Assembly: GCA_938015415.1 (NCBI GenBank)
Contig: CALLPK010000024.1
Coordinates: forward strand, 1-48,817
DNA length: 48,817 nt
Source: an uncultured Saprospiraceae bacterium
GTDB lineage: Bacteria; Bacteroidota; Bacteroidia; Chitinophagales; Saprospiraceae
Reading direction: 5' to 3'
Shown here: positions 1 to 6,655 of the stretch, piece by piece
How positions within the stretch are numbered: the stretch's first letter is position 1
How the letters are laid out: every line of letters begins with the position of its first letter
Notes under the pieces: generated by a model
What the model saw: only the letters and a program-made list of their open reading frames with translations
What the model was told of the DNA's origin: nothing
The model's database searches: none
Translations under genes and position numbers: made by a program

Positions 1-11
1 GCTTTTAGCCC

Positions 12-19
12 TATATTTG
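12..19 (+). promoter_or_regulatory. Bacteroidota-type -7 promoter box for the RNA gene
   Basis: TATATTTG fits the TAnnTTTG -7 consensus used by Bacteroidota sigma factors. The -33 partner would fall before the window start. Transcription would begin near base 25. A 7-bp hairpin (32-38 with 45-51) follows in the leader before the tRNA-like body begins at 68. Confidence 0.5.
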
Positions 20-67
20 TATTAACAAAAGGAGATAAGAAAGATTATCTCTTAATTGTCTCAATAC

Positions 68-229
68 TGTGAGGTGATGAAAGTTGGCAGCCATGCCCCC
101 TTGTCTCGGGGGTGAGGATCAAGGAATAAACGTAGTATAAGTTTTGTTTCGGCATTACTAGGGTTGACCACTATATTAACCTGTACTATGGCTAACCTCC
201 TCGTGAAGGTTCGAGTCCTTCTCTCACAG
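68..229 (+). ncRNA. tRNA-like RNA (GUC anticodon) with ~90-nt insertion in the variable region
   Basis: A 7-bp acceptor-type helix pairs 68-74 with 222-228, with G229 in the discriminator position. A 3-bp D stem (77-79/92-94) encloses a loop containing GG. A 5-bp anticodon stem CCCCC/GGGGG (96-100/108-112) closes a 7-nt loop whose central triplet is GTC (103-105). A T arm GAAGG-TTCGAGT-CCTTC (205-221) is canonical. G73, anticodon GUC and C38 are all tRNA-Asp identity elements. Between anticodon stem and T arm lie about 92 nt instead of 4-20. They fold into GAGGA/TCCTC (114-118/198-202), a 9-bp helix with two G-U pairs (131-139/182-190) and GGTT/AACC (162-165/178-181). CCA is not encoded, which is common in this phylum; U at position 37 is unusual. 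It could be a decayed tRNA-Asp, a tRNA mimic such as a bacterial Y RNA, or a new class. The tRNA-like ends are seen; function is unknown. Confidence 0.5.
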
Positions 230-231
230 CA

Positions 232-270
232 AAGCACTTATTCGATGCAGATCGGGTAAGTGCTTTTTTT
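232..270 (+). terminator. Rho-independent terminator of the tRNA-like RNA gene
   Basis: Stem AAGCACTTA (232-240) pairs perfectly with TAAGTGCTT (257-265) and runs into a T tract (264-270). It starts three bases after the tRNA-like 3' end, so the RNA is a complete single-gene transcription unit. Confidence 0.8.
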
Positions 271-340
271 ATTAGTTGGAAAATGTTTAGCCTCTTTTAA
301 ACTAATTTTTCTACAGGAGTTGCGAATAATCATTCAATGG

Positions 341-925
341 TTAGATATTCTGTATTTTCTTTTTCAATTTTGCCAGGTGCATTGCCTTTTTTGCGGAGCG
401 TTTGGCCTGACTACTTTCTGTAAAGAAAGTATGTTTTTCCAGAAAGGAAATTTGCAGGGCATCCCATTGTTCCCGATTTTCGAGGTAACGATGGGTTTTT
501 AATTCTTTGAAGAGCAAATCCCCTATTCTTTTAAAATCATCTCTCCCTAAATAGTCCAGGTCAGCATCGCAAATAATTTCTTCCAATTTATTTTTAGGGG
601 ATTGAGGAATTTTGGTGGCCATAATCATTGCACAGATTTTTTTAATTGCCTTTTCAGAATAGCCAAAGTCTGGTAAATATTCCCGTACGATATCACATCC
701 CAGAATTTCGTGATCAAAATTACTCCGCAAGAAACCAGCGTCATGAAATGTTGCAGCCGTTTTCAGCAAGAGCGTATCGTATTCATTAACATTTTCTTCC
801 TCGCATAGCGTTTCCGTAGCTGCCATAACATCTAGTGTATGGTGCAATCCGTGGTAATATAGATCAGGAGATAAGTCCTTTTCTAATTTATCCAAAATAA
901 AATCTCTACTAGCGGGATAATCCAT
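341..925 (-). CDS. HD-domain phosphohydrolase-like protein
   Basis: This is a soluble ~194-residue protein of the HD superfamily (metal-dependent phosphohydrolases, often acting on nucleotides or cyclic nucleotides). Visible ligands in order are the histidines of GLHHT (~28-29), the HD doublet of FHDAGF (~61-62), and aspartates in CDADLDYLG (~120-122). No signal peptide or membrane segment is seen. The ATG at 925 is chosen: it lies just after the cyclase stop (933) and leaves the domain whole; a TTG at 946 would add seven residues and overlap the upstream gene. It is the second gene of a minus-strand pair with a class III cyclase. The pairing suggests, but does not prove, a role in cyclic-nucleotide or related signalling. 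The substrate cannot be read from sequence. Confidence 0.85.
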   Translation of the reverse strand: MDYPASRDFILDKLEKDLSPDLYYHGLHHTLDVMAATETLCEEENVNEYDTLLLKTAATFHDAGFLRSNFDHEILGCDIVREYLPDFGYSEKAIKKICAMIMATKIPQSPKNKLEEIICDADLDYLGRDDFKRIGDLLFKELKTHRYLENREQWDALQISFLEKHTFFTESSQAKRSAKKAMHLAKLKKKIQNI

Positions 926-932
926 TAAATAT

Positions 933-3119
933 TTATACTTTCTCAAATGTGGAGTTCACAAAATACATTTCTATGGCTCCTTTATTTTTTACTTCGATTT
1001 TGCCCCGTTCTTCAAACGCAAACTTGTCTTTTACCTTTTCGTAGGTCGTTCGCGAGATATTTACCTGACCCGCTGCTCCTCCCGATTCCATTCTCGCCGC
1101 CAGGTTAACGGTATCTCCCCAAATGTCATAAGCAAATTTTGTGCTACCTACAATTCCTGCCACCACCGGACCGGTATGTATTCCGATTCTAATGGCTAAA
1201 TTCGCTATTCCTCGCTCGGCCAGTGTATAATTATAATCTTTTACAAACGCTTGCATTTCTATTCCGGCCCTTACCACGTCATACGCGTGGGTCTCATTAG
1301 GTACCGGAAGCCCTCCCACACACATATACGCATCTCCGATGGTTTTTATTTTTTCAATACCATATTTAAGCGCTATTTTGTCAAATCCACGGAAACAATC
1401 GTCCAATAAAGTAACTAATTCGGTGGCGGACAAGGTCTCAGCAATTTGCGTAAACGATACAATATCCGAGAATAAAACTGTAACCGAACCATATTGTTTG
1501 GCTTTTGCTTTACCATTTTCCTTTAATTCCCGTGCGGTTTCCGCTGGCAGGATATTTAAAAGAAGATCATCACTCCTTTTTTTCTCTGTAGCGATGATGC
1601 TATTTTTATCCGCCAATTCCTGATTTGCCCGTGATTTGATCCGGTAACGGTTGTAAATTAGCAGCACAATGGCCAGTAATCCCAGGGCGCCAATCATGAG
1701 TGAATTCCGAAAGAGGGTAGTGCGTTGTAACTGTGCCTCCTGTGCCACCAAAGCTTTCTCTTGTCGCTCGTTTTCCAGCTGGACTTGATAATCACCAAAG
1801 ATCGCCTGTCGCCGTGCATTTTGTTGCACCATGTCTTCACTCAATCGTTCGTAGCGAGTTTCATCGTATTTTTTTCTGAATTTATAAGCTTTTTTATATT
1901 TTTTCAAATCTGCGTAGACCCTTGATAAATCCTTATATGCTTTTTGAATAAATTTTTGGTCGTCCATTTCAATCGCCAGGTCCAGATAATCTTTGGTGTA
2001 AGATAAGGCTTTATCTGTATTTTCCAGTCGTCGGTAAACATCTCCAAAACCATTGTAAGTTTCAATAATTCCTTTTCGGTTGTTGAGTTGCTGATGGATA
2101 GTCAAGGCTTTATCCAAATAAGAGAGGGAGCGTTGAAGGTAGATATTCGCAGAATCGGGTTCTTCCAAATCCAAAAAATAGCTACCTAAATTTTTATAGA
2201 CCACACCAATATTGTTGTTGGCATTGCCCGCACCTTCCGAATCCTCTGTTTTTTGGTAAATCGCTAAAGCACGTTGCAAGTATCCCAAGGCCTGTGTAAA
2301 GCGGGGACGGGCCATATTGAAATTTTCGTCTTTGTAATCCCGTTCGGCAAGATCATCCAGCATATTTCCCAGATTATTATACGCGATGGCCAGTTCGTAA
2401 TCGTCACCAATATCTTCTGCGATCGTGAGTGCCTGCTGATAATAGTTGAGTGCTTCGTTATAGATTTCCAGTTCGACGTTGATATTGCCCAGTAGGGTGT
2501 AGGCATTAAAAAGACTGTAGGTATCTTCTGTTCCTTTTAATAATTCGAGATGGCGAAGTACATAGTCCAGTGCTTCGGGATAGTTGCCCATTCGTTCGTG
2601 AACATAACTAATATTATAGAGTACCCGGGCCATACGTTGAGTGTCTCTGAGTTGTTGCCGAATGGCAAAAGATTGCTGGAGATTTTCGAGTGCGCCCAGA
2701 TAATCTCCTTTTTCTTCCTGTAAATTTCCGAGGTTATTGTAGAGGGACGCGACTCCTTTTTGGTCGTTTAGTTCGCGACGGAGCGACAGCGCCTGCTCGT
2801 AGTTAATCAATGCCTGCTCGATATCTCCGTGAATAGCCGCGACCACTCCGAGATTATTAAATGCCTGAGCAGCTCCTTTTTTAAAATTTATTTTTTCGGA
2901 AAGTGTAATAGATTCTTGTAGGTACTGACGAGCTTTGGACGCGTCGTCATATTTGTATTCCCAACCGAGGTCGTTGAGCAGATGTACCCGTTGGGTATCA
3001 GCGGGTTGGGTCTGGAGTACTCCCAATAGACTGTCGGCAAGGGATTGAGATACCATATTTGCAGGAAAGCATAGTAGTAATAATAGCCAACAGAGGGAAT
3101 AGAAACGCATTGGGAGCAT
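933..3119 (-). CDS. TPR-repeat membrane-anchored class III adenylate cyclase
   Basis: It likely makes cAMP from ATP on the cytoplasmic side of the inner membrane. The order is signal peptide (~1-28), about nine TPR repeats (~40-430, e.g. AFNNLGVVAAIHGD, ASLYNNLGNLQEE) facing the periplasm, a short coiled coil, one membrane helix (~475-493), and a class III cyclase domain (~540-725). Metal-binding aspartates are D552 (FSDIVSF) and D596 (TIGDAYM). The adenine-selecting pair is K592 (EKIKTIGD) and D665 (YDIWGDTVN); N672 and R676 fit the transition-state residues. These point to adenylate rather than guanylate cyclase. ATG at 3119 is used; ATG at 3110 is equally possible. A downstream HD-domain gene follows within ~8 bp. 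The periplasmic TPR sensor-cyclase architecture is common in this phylum; the input signal is unknown. Confidence 0.9.
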   Translation of the reverse strand: MLPMRFYSLCWLLLLLCFPANMVSQSLADSLLGVLQTQPADTQRVHLLNDLGWEYKYDDASKARQYLQESITLSEKINFKKGAAQAFNNLGVVAAIHGDIEQALINYEQALSLRRELNDQKGVASLYNNLGNLQEEKGDYLGALENLQQSFAIRQQLRDTQRMARVLYNISYVHERMGNYPEALDYVLRHLELLKGTEDTYSLFNAYTLLGNINVELEIYNEALNYYQQALTIAEDIGDDYELAIAYNNLGNMLDDLAERDYKDENFNMARPRFTQALGYLQRALAIYQKTEDSEGAGNANNNIGVVYKNLGSYFLDLEEPDSANIYLQRSLSYLDKALTIHQQLNNRKGIIETYNGFGDVYRRLENTDKALSYTKDYLDLAIEMDDQKFIQKAYKDLSRVYADLKKYKKAYKFRKKYDETRYERLSEDMVQQNARRQAIFGDYQVQLENERQEKALVAQEAQLQRTTLFRNSLMIGALGLLAIVLLIYNRYRIKSRANQELADKNSIIATEKKRSDDLLLNILPAETARELKENGKAKAKQYGSVTVLFSDIVSFTQIAETLSATELVTLLDDCFRGFDKIALKYGIEKIKTIGDAYMCVGGLPVPNETHAYDVVRAGIEMQAFVKDYNYTLAERGIANLAIRIGIHTGPVVAGIVGSTKFAYDIWGDTVNLAARMESGGAAGQVNISRTTYEKVKDKFAFEERGKIEVKNKGAIEMYFVNSTFEKV

Positions 3120-3157
3120 TCTTTATATTGTGTTGAATCGTTGATTTGAAAATGCTT

Positions 3158-3203
3158 CTTGCTACTTGTCCTCTTTATACGCGTTAAGAGATCAAGTAGC
3201 AAG
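3158..3203. terminator. Hairpin between the DUF4920 and cyclase genes
   Basis: CTTGCTACTTG (3158-3168) pairs perfectly with CAAGTAGCAAG (3193-3203), and part of the loop also pairs (CTT/AAG). It lies just past the stop of the minus-strand DUF4920 gene and before the cyclase start. There is no strong T tract on either strand, so it is either an imperfect terminator or a small palindromic element. Confidence 0.4.
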
Positions 3204-3228
3204 CGGCAAAAAATTATTTTGTAATCAA

Positions 3229-3735
3229 CTAGTCCACAATCACCACCCCGTAAGCCATAAATTTCAACTCTTCTACGGGCTCCGTAATTTGAGCAATTTC
3301 TTCGGCGGACTGTCCTTCGTCTTCTGCGTAGTGGCGCAATTCATCTACGGAGGTTTCTTCACGGTAGGCTTTGCCGGCCATGACGACTTCTTTACCAGCC
3401 AGATCCAGTGGCATAAAAAATCCGTAATCTTTAAATTTGACGAACATTTCTGGTTTTCCTTCTTCTTCGGAAACGATGGTCATCCAACAACCTTTGGCTT
3501 GACAGACGCCGCTGACTTTTCCTTTTACTTTGGTTTCGATAGAATCCTGTGTATTGAGACTGGTTAACATCGCATCATAAGAAATCGCATCAGCAGCAGA
3601 AATTTTTTCTCCAAAATGATTGGTGGTAGCTGTTTCCTGCGTAGCGTTCTTAGTGGTATTTTTATCCTCGGAAACGGTTTCATTACAGCTTAAAACACTA
3701 AGGAAGAGTACGAACAAAAGCAAATAATTTTTCAT
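3229..3735 (-). CDS. DUF4920-family lipoprotein
   Basis: This is a 168-residue predicted lipoprotein. The N-terminus is a short hydrophobic segment ending in a lipobox-like LSVLSC (Cys17), followed by a Thr/Asn/Glu-rich linker to ~40. The rest is a compact domain resembling DUF4920, recognised by GKVSGVCQAKGCWMTI with its two cysteines (C-x3-GCWM), then FVKFKDYGFFMP and a late YGVVIVD. DUF4920 proteins are OB-fold-like periplasmic lipoproteins of unknown function in Bacteroidota; the Cys pair could bind metal or haem-related ligands, but this is inference. The gene stands alone with its own -7 box (3782-3789) and is divergent from the MORN/caspase gene. Confidence 0.8.
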   Translation of the reverse strand: MKNYLLLFVLFLSVLSCNETVSEDKNTTKNATQETATTNHFGEKISAADAISYDAMLTSLNTQDSIETKVKGKVSGVCQAKGCWMTIVSEEEGKPEMFVKFKDYGFFMPLDLAGKEVVMAGKAYREETSVDELRHYAEDEGQSAEEIAQITEPVEELKFMAYGVVIVD

Positions 3736-4057
3736 GGTTAAAATAGTTTTTTATTTAAATGTCTTAACTTAATTTCTCGTTCAAAGATAATCACTATTAG
3801 TTAAATATTTAGGTTATTCTAATCTTACACAATATATATATTTATCCGAAGGTTAAATAGCTGTGTTAATATTATCATAATAAACAACCTCATAAAAGAA
3901 CATTTGCCTATCCATTCAGCGCTACATTTTATTCAAAAAAACTTTAGATTTTGTTTTAACCTTATTTGTATTTTGCAGTCTTATACGGGTATAGTTTTGA
4001 AGTTGCTTTCTTTTGGGTAAACTTCCATCGTCTAAAAGTTCCAAAATCCTTGGTGTT
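3736..4057. other. Divergent intergenic region between DUF4920 and MORN-caspase genes
   Basis: These ~320 AT-rich bases hold the starts of two divergent genes. On the minus strand a -7 box is present at 3782-3789. On the plus side TTTG- and TATTTG-like motifs around 3952-3980 resemble but do not exactly fit the TAnnTTTG consensus. No ORF or RNA gene was recognised. Confidence 0.4.
3782..3789 (-). promoter_or_regulatory. -7 box upstream of the DUF4920 lipoprotein
   Basis: Plus-strand CAAAGATA is TATCTTTG on the minus strand and fits TAnnTTTG. It would give a 5' leader of about 40 nt before the ATG at 3735. No clear -33 TTTG was found at the right spacing. Confidence 0.35.
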
Positions 4058-5746
4058 ATGAAAAATCTATGTAGTCTCGTGGCCCTGTTCACGCTTTTCT
4101 CTTTTTCTTCTGCTCAAGCCCAGTGTACCAAAGGCAATTGTAAAACTGGAAAGGGGACTTACCTTTATCCCAGTGGTGCCAAATACGTGGGAGATTTTAA
4201 AAATGGAAAAATTAATGGCGAAGGAATGCTGATCTTTAGTAATGGTAACCGTTACGTAGGTCAATGGAAAAATCAATTCCGTCAAGGTAAAGGAAAAATG
4301 ACCTTTGCCAACGGGGATGTCTACAAAGGCAATTTTAACCAAAGTAAATTTCACGGAAATGGAACCATGGAATTTAAAAAAGGAGATAAGTACGAAGGCC
4401 AATGGGGCAACGATCTCCAAAATGGAAAAGGAACCTATTATTACAAGAGCGGTAATAAATATGTAGGCCAATTTAAGAACGGAAAACTACACGGCCAGGG
4501 TACCATGCATTATAAAGATGGTAATAAATATACCGGACATTGGGAAAATAACTATAAAGATGGTCAGGGTACTTTCTACAAAGCAGATGGGAGCGAAATT
4601 GCGGGACTCTGGCAAAACGGTAAATATGTAGAAGAAGGAAGTAACATGGATGAAGTAGCCGTTACTGAAAAAATAAATACGGCTGACAATACCGTTTCCA
4701 AAGATGAATTACCGGACTGTACCCGTGGGGATTGTCCCGACGGAGTTGGTGTCTATGCTTACGGTGACGGCTCCAAATGGGTCGGAGAATTCGTCAACGG
4801 TGTTCCTAACGGAGAAGGAACCTGTTACTATGCAAATAATGATAAATATGTTGGTAACTGGAAACGCCATGCTCCCCACGGAGAAGGCATTATGTACTAC
4901 GCCAACGGACGTAAAGTCGGAGCGATCTGGGAATATGGTAATCCAATTCAGGAACTGGAAGCGAGTAACGAGATGATCGCCAAAGAAAAAGTAAAAGTGG
5001 ACAGAGATGCGGATGTCAAAATCTGGGCGGTGGTTGTCGGCGTGGCGCGCTATGTTCACATGCCGGTCCTCAAGTATACCGATGATGATGCATACCATCT
5101 TTATGCGTTTCTAAAAAGTCCTGAAGGTGGGGCCTTACCGGACGAACAAATCAGGGTACTGATTGACGACGATGCCAACCGTGCCAACATCATTCGGACC
5201 ATGCGCCAGGTATTTTTACAGGCCGACGAAAACGATGTAGTGATTCTTTATTATTCCGGACACGGACTACCCGGTTCTTTTTTACCCGTAGATTTTGATG
5301 GATTTAATAATAAATTACAACACCAGGATATCAAAGATGTCTTCGGCGAAACCAAAGCCAAGCATAAGCTAGTGTTAGCAGATGCCTGTCACTCTGGAAG
5401 TCTGTTGTCGATGCGAGCCGCAAGTTCTAATACCGCTGTACAGGCTACCTTGAAAAAGTATTACGATGCGTTTGAAAATTCCAAGGGTGGAACGGCTTTG
5501 TTATTATCTTCTAAAGGCGACGAGTATTCGTTAGAGGACAAAGGGCTGCGTCAGGGAATTTTTAGTCACTACTTAATGCGTGGCTTAAAAGGCGAAGCGG
5601 ATAAAAACAAAAATAAAATCGTGACGGTGACCGAGTTGTTTGACTTTGTACATGGAAAAGTACGGGTGTATACGGGTAACGCACAGACGCCAACGATTAC
5701 GGGAGAGTTTGATCCGAATATGCCAGTGGCGGTGAGTCGAAGGTAA
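4058..5746 (+). CDS. Secreted MORN-repeat protein with C-terminal caspase-like (peptidase C14) domain
   Basis: The start is ATG 4058 because it begins a clean signal peptide (MKNLCSLV... cut near AQAQC); an upstream in-frame ATG at 4013 adds a polar 15 residues before it. The mature protein has about seven MORN repeats (G-x-Y-x-G-x-W/F-x-x-G-K-x-x-G-x-G pattern, ~25-200), a linker, and a second MORN block (~225-310). Each block opens with a C-T-x-G-x-C motif. A caspase-fold domain (~318-560) follows, with catalytic His402 (YYSGHGLPG) and Cys444 (DACHSGS). Prokaryotic C14 peptidases of this type (metacaspase/orthocaspase relatives) cleave after basic residues. With a signal peptide it should act outside the cytoplasm. 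MORN repeats in bacteria may bind lipids or serve as scaffolds. The gene is monocistronic and ends in a terminator at 5841-5876. Confidence 0.88.
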   Translation: MKNLCSLVALFTLFSFSSAQAQCTKGNCKTGKGTYLYPSGAKYVGDFKNGKINGEGMLIFSNGNRYVGQWKNQFRQGKGKMTFANGDVYKGNFNQSKFHGNGTMEFKKGDKYEGQWGNDLQNGKGTYYYKSGNKYVGQFKNGKLHGQGTMHYKDGNKYTGHWENNYKDGQGTFYKADGSEIAGLWQNGKYVEEGSNMDEVAVTEKINTADNTVSKDELPDCTRGDCPDGVGVYAYGDGSKWVGEFVNGVPNGEGTCYYANNDKYVGNWKRHAPHGEGIMYYANGRKVGAIWEYGNPIQELEASNEMIAKEKVKVDRDADVKIWAVVVGVARYVHMPVLKYTDDDAYHLYAFLKSPEGGALPDEQIRVLIDDDANRANIIRTMRQVFLQADENDVVILYYSGHGLPGSFLPVDFDGFNNKLQHQDIKDVFGETKAKHKLVLADACHSGSLLSMRAASSNTAVQATLKKYYDAFENSKGGTALLLSSKGDEYSLEDKGLRQGIFSHYLMRGLKGEADKNKNKIVTVTELFDFVHGKVRVYTGNAQTPTITGEFDPNMPVAVSRR

Positions 5747-5840
5747 TGGGAGTGATTGTTCGACCGCGTTTATAATCGAATGATCTTTTTTAAAGTAATA
5801 GTTAATTTGTGATTAGTCACATAGTGCGCAATGCAATGAA

Positions 5841-5876
5841 AATCGGTAATCATGGAAATGTGGTTACCGATTTTTT
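5841..5876 (+). terminator. Rho-independent terminator after the MORN-caspase gene
   Basis: AATCGGTAA (5841-5849) pairs with TTACCGATT (5864-5872) and continues into a run of T (5871-5876). It sits at the end of a convergent pair, so it may also slow transcription from the minus-strand gene ending at 5879. Confidence 0.7.
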
Positions 5877-5878
5877 GG

Positions 5879-6586
5879 TTAGAAAGTGGGACATCCTTTT
5901 TTTCTTTCCCAGCCAGAAAAAGAAGGTGCATTTAAAATTTTAAACTGATAGGCTACAGATAGAGAAATAGCTTTAGGAGGTAAGAAGAGGGTAGGTGACG
6001 AAGTACCTGTTACAAGTATTTTGTAAGTATGGTGATATTGGAGTTCAATTGAGAATTGCGCAACTTGGTAACCTAGACTGGAAGCGATCGCATAATCTGA
6101 CTTATTACCGGGAACAGAACCTAATATTAAATAGTTTATAGAATTGAGCCTTTCAGATGGAGATTTGACAAATCCAGTTTCTGTATATCGGTTATAACTA
6201 TGGCCTACACCTAGTGTTATATTTTTAGTTAAATTATATTTGAAAAATAAAATATTTCGATTGTAGCGAAATGCAAAGCCTGATAATCTAGTGAAGTCAT
6301 CGACTGAATCCCATTCAGTTCCTTCACTGTTGATATGTTTTTTACTCCAGGTGTGTTGGAAGGATAATGCGAATCTTTCTCCTAGTTTTTGTTCTAATTC
6401 CAGCCCGAATAATAAGTTGAGATTTTTTTGATTTGGAGGTGTCATGAAATAGAAACTATTGGTGCTTTCTTTATAATGAGTCAATTCATAACCGATTATA
6501 GGAGAGATATAGGTTTGTGTATATGCAATAGGGCAGAGAAAGTAGAGGAGGATAGTGAAGAGTAATGTTTTAAATGTCTTGGACAT
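5879..6586 (-). CDS. Small outer-membrane beta-barrel-like protein, function unknown
   Basis: This is a 235-residue exported protein with a signal peptide (MSKTFKTLLFTILLYF... cut near YTQ). The rest alternates polar and hydrophobic residues with aromatic girdle-like positions (FALSFQHTWS, LFFKYNLTKNITLGVGHSYN, FSIELQYHHTYK), as in 8- to 10-stranded barrels of the OmpW/porin type. The usual terminal aromatic residue is absent; the chain ends in a polar GWERKKGCPTF. It follows the M4 protease gene on the same strand but a strong terminator (6612-6644) separates them. I do not recognise the family. Confidence 0.6.
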   Translation of the reverse strand: MSKTFKTLLFTILLYFLCPIAYTQTYISPIIGYELTHYKESTNSFYFMTPPNQKNLNLLFGLELEQKLGERFALSFQHTWSKKHINSEGTEWDSVDDFTRLSGFAFRYNRNILFFKYNLTKNITLGVGHSYNRYTETGFVKSPSERLNSINYLILGSVPGNKSDYAIASSLGYQVAQFSIELQYHHTYKILVTGTSSPTLFLPPKAISLSVAYQFKILNAPSFSGWERKKGCPTF

Positions 6587-6604
6587 ACTTTATGTTTTTT
6601 CTAA

Positions 6605-6644
6605 GTAAAAAATCAGCGTAAAGAAATATATTCCTTACGCTGAT
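6605..6644 (-). terminator. Rho-independent terminator of the M4 protease gene
   Basis: ATCAGCGTAA (6612-6621) pairs with TTACGCTGAT (6635-6644). On the minus strand the hairpin is followed by a T run (6605-6611), placing it as the terminator just after the protease stop at 6656. Confidence 0.8.
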
Positions 6645-6655
6645 AAAATTACAAA

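Noticed and set aside
68-229. tmRNA or intron-split tRNA for the tRNA-like RNA
   Set aside because: tmRNA lacks a 5-bp anticodon stem with a 7-nt loop and is longer with a tag ORF; the ~90-nt insertion lies in the variable region rather than the anticodon loop and is too short for a group I intron.
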